Assembly (NCBI GenBank): GCA_025330725.1
Contig: JAIWND010000001.1
Coordinates: 372,001 to 436,000 of the forward strand
Direction of reading: 5' to 3'
Length of the DNA: 64,000 nucleotides
From: Chlamydoabsidia padenii
Taxonomy: Eukaryota; Mucoromycota; Mucoromycetes; Mucorales; Cunninghamellaceae
The position numbers were made by a program, and so were the translations under genes. Within the stretch, counting starts at the first letter, position 1; each line of letters opens with the position of its first letter. The notes under the pieces were generated by a model that was not told where the DNA came from, made no database searches, and worked only from the letters and a program-made list of their open reading frames with translations. This document shows positions 33,401 through 43,787 of the stretch, one piece after another.

Positions 33401-36096
33401 TTGGATCGACTGGCTAATCGTAAATTCAAGTTTTTGGTGGCAATGCAACGATACGCCAAATTCAACTCTAGCGAAAAGGAGGATGCTGAATTCTTGTTTT
33501 CAGCGTACCCTGATCTCCAGGTGGCCTATGTGGACGAAGAACCTCCAAAAGAAACTACTGAAGCTGGTGCTGAATCAGTCTTTTACTCTGCTCTGGTGGA
33601 TGGTCATTGCGAAAAAACTGAAGACGGCAAACGGGTTCCCAAGTATCGCATTCGTGTCCCTGGTAATCCTATTATCGGTGATGGGAAGTCTGACAATCAA
33701 AATCATGCATTAATCTTTTACCGCGGTGAATTCCTGCAATTGGTGGATGCTAATCAAGACAATTATTTGGAGGAATGCTTGAAGATTCGAAATGTCCTTG
33801 GTGAATTCGAAAACCTCGATCCTATCGACCACTCACCTTACTCATCCTCTTATGCCAGCAAAGAAACTTCACCTGTGGCCATTGTTGGTGCTCGGGAGTA
33901 CATCTTCTCTGAAAACATTGGGGTGCTTGGTGACGTGGCAGCGGGTAAAGAACAAACCTTTGGGACTCTGACACAACGTATCATGGCCAAGATTGGTGGG
34001 AAACTGCATTATGGTCACCCTGACTTTTTGAATGCGATATTTATGACGACTCGAGGTGGTGTAAGCAAGGCTCAAAAGGGACTACATCTCAACGAAGACA
34101 TTTATGCTGGAATGAATGCATTTACTCGTGGTGGACGAATCAAGCACACTGAATACTTTCAATGTGGTAAAGGGCGTGATCTTGGTTTTGGTTCCATTCT
34201 TAACTTTACAACAAAAATTGGCACTGGTATGGGTGAACAAATGCTCTCAAGGGAATACTATTATATTGGAACACAACTGCCTTTGGATCGATTCTTGACA
34301 TTTTATTATGCGCATCCTGGCTTCCACATCAACAACATCTTTATCATGCTATCTGTACAAATGTTTATGTATGCTCTCTTATTCATCGGTGCTATGGGAT
34401 CCTCATTGGTGGTGTGCGAATATAATGCCGATGCTCCGGAAGACGCTCCGTTGACTCCGGCGGGCTGTTACAACATGGTGCCAATATTTGAATGGGTCAA
34501 GCGTTGTATTCTGTCCATTTTTGTGGTTTTCTTTGTTGCCTTTATGCCACTATTTTTACAAGAATTGACTGAACGTGGATTTTGGCGAAGCTTGACAAGA
34601 CTAGGCCGACACTTTATCTCGCTCTCACCGCTGTTTGAAATATTTGTTACACAGATATACACAAACTCTGTTTTGGAAAATCTTATATTTGGTGGGGCTC
34701 AATACATTGGTACAGGTCGTGGGTTTGCTACATCCAGGATTCCATTCTCGGTGCTGTATTCTCGATTCTCAAGCTCTAGTATCTATTCTGGTGCACGCAA
34801 CATGATGATTATGCTGTTTGTCTCGCTGGCTGTCTGGATCCCGCACTTGATCTACTTTTGGTTTACTGTGGTTGCCCTGATCATCTCGCCCTTTGTCTTT
34901 AATCCAAATCAATTTGCGCTTGTGGACTTTTTGGTGGATTATCGGGAATACATCCGTTGGCTGTCTCGTGGCAATTCGAAAACACACAAAAGCTCTTGGA
35001 TCAACCATTGTCGGTTGGCTCGTACACGCATCACCGGTTTCAAGCGCCGACTTCAGTCCAAGGAAGGTGGTATGGTGGGGGATATTCCACGTGCTCGACT
35101 GGGTACTATCTTTTTTTCCGAATTCCTGCAACCCATGTTATTGGCTGTGCTTTGTGTTATCCCTTATGTGTTTGTGAAAAGCTTTGATCCGGATGACAAT
35201 ACATTGGCAAGTGAAGGTCCGAGTGGTCTGGTGCGTATCTGTATATTGGCTCTGACTCCGATCCTTCTCAACACTGGTGCTTTGGCCATCTTCTTCTTTG
35301 TCTCCTTGACCTTGGGCTCTCTTCTCAGTCTATGCTGTGTCAAGTTTGGCTCGGTGATGGCGGCGATGGCGCATGGTTGGGCGGTCATCAACTTGATCAT
35401 CACCTTCGAAGCTCTTATGCTACTGGAAGATTGGAAACCAATGTTTATTGTGCTGGGTATAGTATCGATAGTAGCGATCCAACGTTGTATCATCAAGGTG
35501 TTTACTGTGGTATTTTTAACTCGGGAATTCAAACATGATGGTGCTAATCGTGGCTGGTGGACAGGCAAGTGGTATGGCCGTGGGGTAAGTAAAAACAGAA
35601 ACAAAAATTCAAAAGTGGGTACATATACTAATTCCATCCACCTAATTATCTTGACTTTATAGCTTGGATGGCATGGTAAGGTTTTGGTTCCTTATAAAAG
35701 GGGTAAAGAGACATGATCCTTTGACTAATTTTTTATTTTTTAATCTAAATAGCTGCGTCTCAACCTCTTCGGGAATTCATATGCAAAATCGTCGAAATGA
35801 GCGAATTCGCCACTGACTTTGTCTTGGGACATTGTATCTTGTTTGTGCTATCCTTATTCTGCCTGATCCCCTGTGTGAATACGGCTCACTCCCTCATGTT
35901 GTTTTGGCTGCGACCTAGCAAGCAGATCCGACCACCTATTTGGACAGCAAAAGAACGAAAAGAGCGACGTCGGATATCGATCATGTATGGGCTCCTGTTT
36001 GTCTCTATGTTTATAATCTTTGTGGCATTGATCGGTGCCCCTTTGGCTCTCGGACCCGTTTTAAACTTGGTGGATTCTAGATCATTACCTATTTAA
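29821..36096 (+). CDS. FKS1: 1,3-beta-glucan synthase catalytic subunit (FKS family)
   Basis: Eight exons (29821-30053, 30168-30238, 30309-30407, 30505-32612, 32682-32882, 32957-35584, 35663-35675, 35753-36096) give 1898 residues, the usual FKS length. It is a plasma-membrane enzyme that makes cell-wall 1,3-beta-glucan from UDP-glucose with Rho1. Visible blocks: FKS1 domain 1 ([22 protein letters not shown], near residue 373), a first membrane bundle, the large glucan synthase core from about residue 905 ([57 protein letters not shown]), and a C-terminal bundle with [22 protein letters not shown]. Exon 7 is a 13-nt microexon encoding most of LGWH. Exon 3 and the start of exon 4 are near-copies (see findings). 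The disordered N-terminus is spread over three small exons. Confidence 0.96.
30089..30154. repeat. 20-nt direct repeat in FKS intron 1
   Basis: TTGACTTGACAACTCTTTCT occurs twice, at 30089-30108 and 30135-30154, with identical sequence, between the exon 1 donor and the exon 2 acceptor. Confidence 0.9.
30309..30600 (+). repeat. Duplicated exon unit in FKS N-terminus
   Basis: Exon 3 (99 nt) and the first part of exon 4 encode parallel sequences. [25 protein letters not shown] pairs with [25 protein letters not shown]. Both are preceded by a phase-1 GTAAATA donor. This indicates tandem duplication of one exon with part of its intron. Confidence 0.8.
30451..30490. repeat. (TTTC)n microsatellite in FKS intron 3
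   Basis: About nine TTTC units before the exon 4 acceptor, in the pyrimidine tract position. Confidence 0.85.
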
Positions 36097-36782
36097 TCTC
36101 TCTTATACATTTACATTGACTTATCCTCATTGCTTTTAACAATAATCATCCATTTACCATTATCCCCCCTATCCATCCTGAGTTATAGCGTTTAACTATA
36201 TCTATTAGAACCTTTTTTAAAAATCAATAAATGACATCTTGTATCTTTTATAAACATCAACTTGTTTGCATATTTTGTATATGCTTCTGCGAATTGTCAG
36301 CATGACTTCAATGGGTCAATGTTCAGCCACCACATAGTTTTTAACCTCCAATTCCGAAAAAGGAGGTCGAAGTTTACACTCAAGCTATACGTGTTGAAAG
36401 CTCTATCACCAGCCCACAAACAAAAGGAAACTTAAGTATGTCTATATACTATCATTTGAGGAGATACATATGCTACTGGTGTTAAAAAAAAAAAAATCAA
36501 AAGCGGCATTTCAATTCAAGTGTCGGCATAATCTAATTTAAATGGGCGAAGTATGAAAAAAAAAAATAAAAGACTGGTATGGACGATCAAATGGTATTTT
36601 ATTAAGTAATTTGCCATGTCTATTATTTCTTATTGTATATACTACTAGTTTTATTGCTAGATTAAAAAAGGGTGATGTTAAACGAAGAGTGGCGAAACAG
36701 ACAAGGTAAGGGTTATAAGGATATAGAGGGGGGAAGGGGAGGAAGAGAGTAGAGAAGAATGCAGGGTATAGAATACAGAAGA
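36097..36782. other. Convergent 3' flanks of FKS and phosphatase genes
   Basis: About 690 bases. A CAATAAAT poly(A) signal lies near 36224 for FKS. AT-rich DNA and A runs lie near 36484 and 36557. No gene seen. Confidence 0.55.
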
Positions 36783-38130
36783 CTAAAAATGGGAGTAGGG
36801 ACCAGGAATAGTGTTATCTAGAATATCAGTAATATCATCCGGAGAAGCAGCCAAGTCCTCCAAAAAAGGAATGAGATCAACGAGTTCAGAATCATGAGGA
36901 TCATTAAACCAGGAAGACACAGGTACGGCATTGGCGGTATGGAATAAATAACTGGCAGGTGAGTTGTCCAAGATGATGACTTGATCCAATTGACGCCCCA
37001 GTTGTGATAAATCCTTAACATAGGTTCCTTTATAGTAAAAGCATGATTCACGGAAGAGTCGGTGCCGGACTGCTCGATGAATATCAAAGGTATCTAATAC
37101 AGGATCGGCATACTAGTTAAAAAAAAAAGAAAAGAAGAAAGGATGAGTTTTGATCAAATAGATAGATGGATAGACTTAATTTGTTACCTTTGATAGACTA
37201 GCCGTAAAAACGACGATTTCATACAATTCACCCATTCGTTTCATGAATGCATCCACACCTGGTCGTTTCAAAACAAAAACATTGTGAAAAGAGCCATCGA
37301 TTTCCACAGGCACCACAAAGTCCGCTCGAGGGGTAATCTGTTGAATACATGAAATGAGTGTTAGTCATGATAAATATGCTTTGTTGTTTTTCCCCTAATT
37401 TACCTTGAATGAACTATGAACAAGAGTTTCATCCAAATCAAGTACCAGGCATTTGCGTCCTTTATCTTGTTTACTGATGGGTGCCAATAACCAAAGATCC
37501 TAATTGTCAAAATAAAAATAAAAAAAAGTGAGAGCCTGTTTAGTTACGTAGATAAAGGATAGGAGGGGGAGGGGGAAAGGGGAGATATAGGGATCATTTA
37601 AATACCTGTTCCATATCAAGGGAAGGCGTTGTTGTTGTTGTTGTCTCTTGAATGGAGCAAGTCTTGTCTTTCAAAGGATAGCTGAGTTCTAAAGTGGTAC
37701 CGAGTTTGATTGATGCTGTGTCACAAGTTGGAGTGATGATTCCTTTGTCAGGGTCTGTTGTGTTTGCCGTAGTGTTGCTGTGAGTGTTGATTTCTTTGGA
37801 TGAAGTAGTGGAACAAGTGAGGGTTTGTGCTGCTTGGTTGCTAATCGATCGACGTGTATCATTGTTATCTTGAATGGTGTTTTCAGTTGTAAAAGAGCAG
37901 CATGTCAGTAAGGAGAGAAGTCGTTTACCGTTTATTGGGCGTCGTCTTTTAGATGTTGTCCAGTTCATTTTGGAAAAAATACCAAACGAAGCTATAGAAA
38001 AAGGTGTTAGTTGAGGATTGGGTGTATATATAGAGTGGATTCACAAACCTGATTTGCCAAAAAGATGGAAACGATGGGTACTTGTAGCAGTATGGCGACT
38101 GGAAGGTTTCTCTTGAGAGAAAGTGGTCAT
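36783..38130 (-). CDS. FCP1/SCP-type phosphatase (PSR1/NEM1-like CTD phosphatase family)
   Basis: Five exons on the minus strand (38130-38049, 37991-37606, 37499-37404, 37337-37188, 37112-36783) give 347 residues. The catalytic motif [14 protein letters not shown] has Asp177 and Asp179 (DxDx(T/V)). It is followed by [53 protein letters not shown], and [21 protein letters not shown], all diagnostic of FCP1-like serine phosphatases. The N-terminal 155 residues are Thr/Ser-rich and disordered. A basic patch followed by LLTCCSF gives a CC pair that could be palmitoylated, as in the plasma-membrane phosphatases Psr1/Psr2, but this is inference. The best guess is Psr1-type rather than Nem1, since no clear membrane span was seen. 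It is divergent from the exchanger gene. Confidence 0.88.
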
Positions 38131-38291
38131 AATAAAGTAAAAGTGATTTATATACAATAAAAAGAAGAGTGTAAATGGGAATAAGGTTGGAAAGAAATAA
38201 GGGAAAGAGGAGGAAGCAGAAAAGAAACCTTTGAGTTAGACCCGGCTCCTTTTTTTTTCCACTGACGGTGTTTAAAATCTTGCATGTCGGT

Positions 38292-38330
<39 letters not shown>

Positions 38331-38613
38331 CAAGAACAGTACGGTGACACCAAAGTCGCGCTTGCTGTTTTTATATTTCTTTTGTGGCTTTACTATCCTA
38401 TTTCATATCGTTTCACTGGTGGAACCTCGGCTAAAACAAAGCTTTTGTCAAAAGTTCATAAAGTGATCTGATATAAATCCAAAAGGAAGGACTATCCCGC
38501 GAAAATCTTGACAATTCGAATCCCGCCTTTGATTAAAAAGTCTCATCGTGCCTAATTTCTTTCTTTCTCTTTTCTTCTCACCGTTTTTTTCTTTTCTGTA
38601 AACATCATCTACC
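38131..38613. other. Divergent promoter, phosphatase and exchanger genes
   Basis: About 480 bases with a T-rich homopolymer (about 38297-38326) and the recurrent element TTCGAATCCCG at 38515. No gene seen. Confidence 0.6.
38515..38525. promoter_or_regulatory. Recurrent element, TTCGAATCCCG
   Basis: 89-99 bp upstream of the exchanger start at 38614. It resembles a tRNA B box, but no matching T-stem or acceptor stem surrounds it. Confidence 0.45.
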
Positions 38614-40631
38614 ATGAACCAAGAGAATGAACCTCTTATTGGCCATTCTGGTCATCATACTCAACGCAACTTGACCTTCTTTTCTTCCTTCAAGACCACA
38701 ATGACTTCTTCCTACTTTAACATTCTCCTCATCTTTGTGCCTCTTGCTCTTGTTGCCTCCTATACCAATGCTTCCGATCCTGTTGTCTTCTCCCTCAACT
38801 TCTTGGCTATTATTCCTTTGGCTAAACTCTTGGGTTTCGGTAATTATCATATAAAAACTATTGTTTGTTGTCACTAACTATCTTTTTTAACTTGGTTACC
38901 TAGCCACGGAAGAAATCGCTTTACGAACCGGAAGTACTATTGGAGCCGTAAGTATAAAAAGGAATGGATAAAAATAAAAAACACTCATCATCATTTTTAT
39001 CTCTTATGATTTAGTTACTTAATGCTACCTTTGGAAATGCTGTTGAACTCATCCTTGGTGTTATTGCTTTGAAGGAAGGACTTATTCGCGTGGTTCAAGG
39101 TATGACAATAGAATAATCCTACGTGACAATAGTGTTACTAACTATTTTTTTTTTCTCCTTTAACTACTAGCTTCTATCTTGGGCTCCATCTTATCGAACA
39201 TTTTACTGGTAAGGCTTATAAATATATGGGCATGGGGGAGGGGAGAAAAGGGAGGAGGGGACTAATTATGATTCTTCTCTTTCTGTAGGTTCTCGGGTTT
39301 TGCTTCCTTTTGGGTGGATCTACACGTCAAGAACAAAGCTTCAATGTTACTGGTAAGAACAAACACATCCAAAATATGATTGAATGCACTATTCATATTT
39401 TTTTTTTTACTGTCAATAGCTGCCCAAACATCTTCTTCTCTTTTGGCTCTTACTGTCTTGTCCATGTTGATTCCTGCTGCCTTTAGTGCTACTGCTGCTA
39501 CCTCCACTGCTGCTGAAGAAGGTATCCTCCAACTCAGTCATGGCACTGCTTTGATTCTCTTATTGGTCTACATCTTATTCTTGTTTTTCCAGGTAAAAAT
39601 AAACTATATGCGTATATATGTACGCCAAATGCATACTAAATGTTGACGTCGGTACTCACACACTCTATTTCTTTTTGTTTTGCGTAGTTGAAAACCCACA
39701 CTTATTTGGTATGATAAACTAACGAAATCAGGAAAACCTTGTTTTATTCACACTAACCTCCTTAACATCTAGTACGAAGACGAAGCAGATGAAGATGAAA
39801 CGCCAAGCACCACCTTGGCCTTCTCCATTGTCAGGTAAGGCAATGATTGTCTATATTGACAATTCGAGATGGTGACACAATTGACTAATTCATGCATTTT
39901 TTATATTCTAATAGTCTCATTGCTATTGCTGGCTTTGTGTCCTTGCATGCCGAATTCTTGGTTGGAGCGTAAGTCATGGGGTATTTACACAAGCGGAATT
40001 GACTTCATGTCTTTTCTTTTCTTTTAAAAAAAAAATAGTATTGAAGGTGTCGTGGAAAGCTGGGGTGTAAGTTGCCATCGTTTGATAAGACAAAGTATCA
40101 TGCACTAATATTCTTTTGTTGTTGTTGTTGTTGTTGTTATGATAGATCGATGAAACATTTGTTGGTATCATCTTATTGCCCATTGTTGGAAAGTAAGTAG
40201 TCTGCGATTGGGACATTCATGCATACTGACACTTTTTATTTTAGTGCTGCCGAACATGTTAGCTCTGTCACTTTTGCATTGAAGAACAAGATGAACCTTT
40301 GTATCGGTATTGCTGTCTCCTCCTCTCTCCAAATTGGCTTGTTGGTGACTCCTGTCTTGGTGATTGCTGGATGGGTCATTGGTCAACCCATGACTCTCTT
40401 CTTTGAAAACTTTGAAACTGTGGTGCTCTTCTCCAGCGTATTGATTGTCAATTACTTGATTCAAGATGGTCGATCCAATTGGTTAGAAGGTGTCCAACTT
40501 TTGGTAAGTATATGGAGAAAAGGAAGCGAAGGGTATCACTAACATGGGCTAACATAATCATTTTGTATGTATAGTCCGTCTACGCCATTGTTGCTCTGGC
40601 TTTCTATGTCCATCCCACCAACAAGGATTAA
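38614..40631 (+). CDS. VCX1: Vacuolar-type Ca2+/H+ exchanger (VCX1/CAX family)
   Basis: Thirteen exons (38614-38839, 38904-38947, 39015-39099, 39171-39208, 39289-39352, 39420-39592, 39688-39708, 39773-39834, 39915-39968, 40039-40066, 40146-40192, 40245-40503, 40575-40631) give 385 residues. The two family signatures are present: GNAVELI (residues 97-103, after LLNATF) and GNAAEH (280-285, after GIILPIV-type sequence). They form the inverted alpha repeats that bind Ca2+. About eleven hydrophobic spans and an acidic loop (YEDEADEDE, about residues 220-230) fit fungal VCX1, which loads Ca2+ into the vacuole using the proton gradient. Exon 7 is 21 nt and exon 10 is 28 nt. Length and motif spacing are normal. 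Confidence 0.95.
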
Positions 40632-41159
40632 AAAAAAAAAAAACTAGTTATATACTTTAGTTATCTCTCTGTTTTTACATGTTTAAATAAAATGATATTA
40701 CTCTCTTTGTATCACTATTTGTGTGTGTGTGTGTGTGTGTGTTGACAAGTCGGACCAGGGGTAGCCGGATGTTTATACAGGGAATCAAAAGGTATGATGG
40801 ATCTTGTCCCACGTGCACACCTTTTGGTGTTCTTTCACTTTTATATATACAAATACACAACAGCATGAACCATTCAATCTTACTTTGGTTAGCATACAGT
40901 GATGGTGACATAAAAAGTATATTATCCCAGTCTACCAGGAACAGGAAATCAATTGGTCATGATGAGAGAACCTTATCCAAACGGACGGACCAATTATGGC
41001 AATGTCGGGGTTTACAAAATTTGGGTATGTAAGATTTTTCCATGTCTCTTTTCTTTTTCTTTTCTTTCTTCTCCTTTTTCTTTTTTCTATTACCATTGAC
41101 CAACCAACTAATCACCCATAACATTAAAATTAAACGACACCAACAAACTTGGGCGTGAC
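40632..41159. other. Intergenic with (GT)n and promoter element
   Basis: A (GT)n tract lies at about 40721-40741. CGGGGTTTACAAA (41007-41019), a variant of the recurrent element, lies about 140 bp before the next start. A pyrimidine-rich leader follows. A possible upstream ATG at 40960 does not splice in frame to the next gene. Confidence 0.5.
41007..41019. promoter_or_regulatory. Recurrent element, CGGGGTTTACAAA variant
   Basis: GTCGGGGTTTACAAAATTTGGG resembles the longer block GTCGGGATTTGAAAATGGG seen at 2676 and 6797. It lies about 140 bp upstream of 41160. Confidence 0.35.
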
Positions 41160-42262
41160 ATGCAAGGTGCATTACAAAACCAAGACTTGACGCCCATCAT
41201 ACTCGAATCTGTCGTCATTAGTTATGCCATTGAACTCTGTGTCCGCAATATATTCCTGATCAAGAACAATGACAAGACGCTCGGGATTCATATTGGTAAA
41301 AGTCTTTTGGGCTTTTTTATTGCTGTAAAGACAGCATTTTTCTTGTCCTTTTATACAAAGTAAGTACTTGAAAATAAAAAGAACAACACTACTACCTTGC
41401 TAACCTTCTTGATTTATTAACACAAGTCAAGGGTTTGCATGCTATATCACCACTCGGTTTGCCGATATCTTTTATCAACTTGGTATGGTGGCTGGTAACT
41501 TTGTGCTTTTATCTCGAGTCCATGCGATTATACCTCTTCCTTGGAAACATGTGTCCAAATACTCGGTGGTAGTATTGACAGTATTACGATTGGTCATTGG
41601 CATGGTGGATGTAGGTCTTCTTCATATTAACTATGATGAATATGGGATGTGTGAATATTCTGACAATTACTATGTAAGTTTTTATTTTTATTTTTTATTT
41701 TTATTTTTATTCTTATTTTACTTTGATTACTCACTTTCTTAATGTGATGATACTTTAGACCGGGCCTATCTACACCTTTTTTGATCTTCTTATTGACATT
41801 TATGTCAGTGGTATGATAACCTATGTCCTCGTTACACATATCCGCCGACTTGAAAGTGCTCATCTAACGGTGAATGCATCTCTCTATGTTGCTGTGATCA
41901 CTCATAATGTCATTCGGACCATCATGTTGACGGTATTCAACTTGATCTCGGGTATCTTCTTAATCATGGTAAGTTGGGTATATATATATATATACATATA
42001 TTGTTTTACTCACTTTTTAAATGGCGGGGGGTATATTTTGTAGCACATCTCTGATACGGCTATCATGATTGTTTGGCCACTGATCAATCTCTTTGTTGTC
42101 TTACTGATCGGGTATGACGCTGATGTGACAAAAACAATCGTCAAACTCAAGGAACAATACTGGAGTACGGTCAACCATCACTCACTATCATCAGCTACTT
42201 TAGGTACTCCTTTGGTGATGGAGTCATTATCGAAAACCATCAGTAATCATCATCCAATATAG
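41160..42262 (+). CDS. Multi-span integral membrane protein, family not recognised
   Basis: Four exons (41160-41359, 41427-41673, 41759-41968, 42044-42262) give 291 residues. Six to seven hydrophobic spans are visible: VVISYAIELCVRNIFLI, SLLGFFIAVKTAFFLSFY, FADIFYQLGMVAGNFVLLS, VVVLTVLRLVIGMVDVGLL, TFFDLLIDIYVSGMITYVLV, VILTVFNLISGIFLIM-like, and IMIVWPLINLFVVLLIGY. The tail is Ser/Thr/His-rich. The layout recalls seven-span receptor-like proteins of zygosporic fungi, but no receptor motif (DRY, NPxxY) was found. The start is the first ATG after a long pyrimidine-rich leader. The function is unknown. Confidence 0.75.
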
Positions 42263-42741
42263 AAAAGCTCATCCGATTTGCCTTTACGAACCTCTGGAAC
42301 TCCACAACAACAGTCCGAAAGGGATCAACGATACCCTCAACTAGGCTTTTATAGTAATGTTGATATTAGTTTATAGTTGCTTCCTTTCCCCCCCCTCTCC
42401 TATGTGCATTCTTTATTATCCTTTTTACTTCATTAGTCATTTGTAATTAGATTCTCTTCATCAAAAAATAAAAAATAAAGTTGTATTGTTAATGTTGTAA
42501 ATACAAGCACCGCCCCGTTCCCTTTGAAAAAGGATGACTGGGCATTGGCCTTTTATGACAGGTGGGCTTGAACTTTAATAAAGAAACCTATTTGCTCACC
42601 AAGATCCAGAACACACTTACCAATTCCTGCTTCCCGGGTAAATTGTTCAAATCCCGATATAGGCGGCGCATAAAATAAAGCACCATTGCGGGCTGGCTTT
42701 TCCATCCCTCTCTTCCTTCCCAAAACATAAAAACAGACGCA
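42263..42741. other. Intergenic, promoter of NAA20
   Basis: About 480 bases with a C9 run near 42389, an AATAAAG poly(A) motif near 42475, and the recurrent element GTTCAAATCCCGA at 42645. No gene seen. Confidence 0.6.
42645..42657. promoter_or_regulatory. Recurrent element, GTTCAAATCCCGA
   Basis: 85-97 bp upstream of the NAA20 start. The closest of all copies to a tRNA B box, but the flanks cannot pair as a T-stem. Confidence 0.45.
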
Positions 42742-43515
42742 ATGAGTTTGTTACGGCGATTCAAAGCAACAGATCTCTTCGAATTCAACAATGTGTAAGT
42801 AACCCCCCCTCCCCTCATACCTTTGTATCATATATACTTAATACTTTTATTTATTTATTTCCTCCCTTCTTCTAGCAATCTGGATGTCTTGACCGAAACA
42901 GTAAGTCTCACTAAAACTCCATTACCAACAGTAATACTGAATCATCTACCTATTTTTTTTTTTTTTTTTTTTTTTTTTTTGATAGTACAACATCTCCTTC
43001 TATCTCCAATACCTTGCACAATGGCCTGATCTATTTACTGTGCAAATATCACCTCATGACAATCTTATGGGTTATGGTAAGTACGCTAATGACAATATGA
43101 AAAAGGGCATGTTCTCAACACGTCTTGATTCGTTTACCAGTCATGGGTAAAGCAGAAGGTACTGGGAAAAACTGGCACGGCCACGTCACTGCAATTACAG
43201 TAGCACCTGAATATCGACGTTTAGGATTGGCTGATGGTATGATGAACTTATTGGAACAAGTGTCTGAAAAAACGTAAGTATATATAGAAGGGAGGAACAC
43301 AGAAGAACTAATGTATACACATGTAGATATAATGGATGGTTTGTGGATCTGTATGTCCGGATCTCTAATGCAGTGGCGGTGGGCATGTATAAAAAATTCG
43401 GCTACTCGGTCTTTAGGCGTGTCCGTAGTTATTATGGTGGATCACATAATAGTGAAGATGCTTATGGTAAGGCAACTTTAATCACGCCTCTTTAAATCTA
43501 GGATCATACTGATGT

Positions 43516-43555
<40 letters not shown>

Positions 43556-43667
43556 ACATGTAATAGATATGCGGAAACCTTTGGCAAGGGACAAGAAGAA
43601 GGAAACGATTAGAGATAATGGGGAAAACGTGTATGTCAATCCGGAGGAATTGGACTCTTGGAGATAG
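42742..43667 (+). CDS. NAA20: NatB catalytic subunit, N-terminal acetyltransferase Naa20/Nat3
   Basis: Six exons (42742-42794, 42876-42900, 42986-43076, 43141-43273, 43327-43466, 43567-43667) give 180 residues, the normal size. The Naa20 pattern is clear: LLRRFKATDLFEFNNVNLD, LTETYNISFYLQYLAQWPD, MGYVMGKAEG, WHGHVTAITVAPEYRRLGLAD (acetyl-CoA loop RRLGLA), FVDLYVRISNAVAVGMYKKFGYSVFRRVRSYY, and EDAYDMRKPLARD. NatB, with the auxiliary subunit Naa25, acetylates nascent proteins starting Met-Asp, Met-Glu, Met-Asn or Met-Gln at the ribosome. Exon 2 is only 25 nt, and the following intron has a T run of about 27 nt before its acceptor. Its end lies 120 bp from the convergent CSC1-like gene. Confidence 0.95.
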
Positions 43668-43787
43668 ACTTTGTTTAGTTTATAGAAATAGACATAGTTT
43701 ATTGTGATATAGTGTTGCATAATAATAATAATAATAATAAAACATGTTTTATTATGTATGTTAAATCAATGTGGTACAGTAATGGTT

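Noticed and set aside
38505..38530. Possible tRNA B box (TTCGAATCCCG)
   Set aside because: No pairing T-stem and no cloverleaf upstream, and it lies in a gene promoter.
40960..41028. Possible first coding exon (MMREPYPNGRTNYG) of the multi-span membrane gene
   Set aside because: The donor GTATGT leaves a phase that no acceptor before the main exon can match, so 41160 was kept as the start.
42630..42670. Possible tRNA B box (GTTCAAATCCCGA)
   Set aside because: The bases either side cannot form a T-stem, and no acceptor or anticodon stem fits upstream. It belongs to the recurrent promoter-element series instead.
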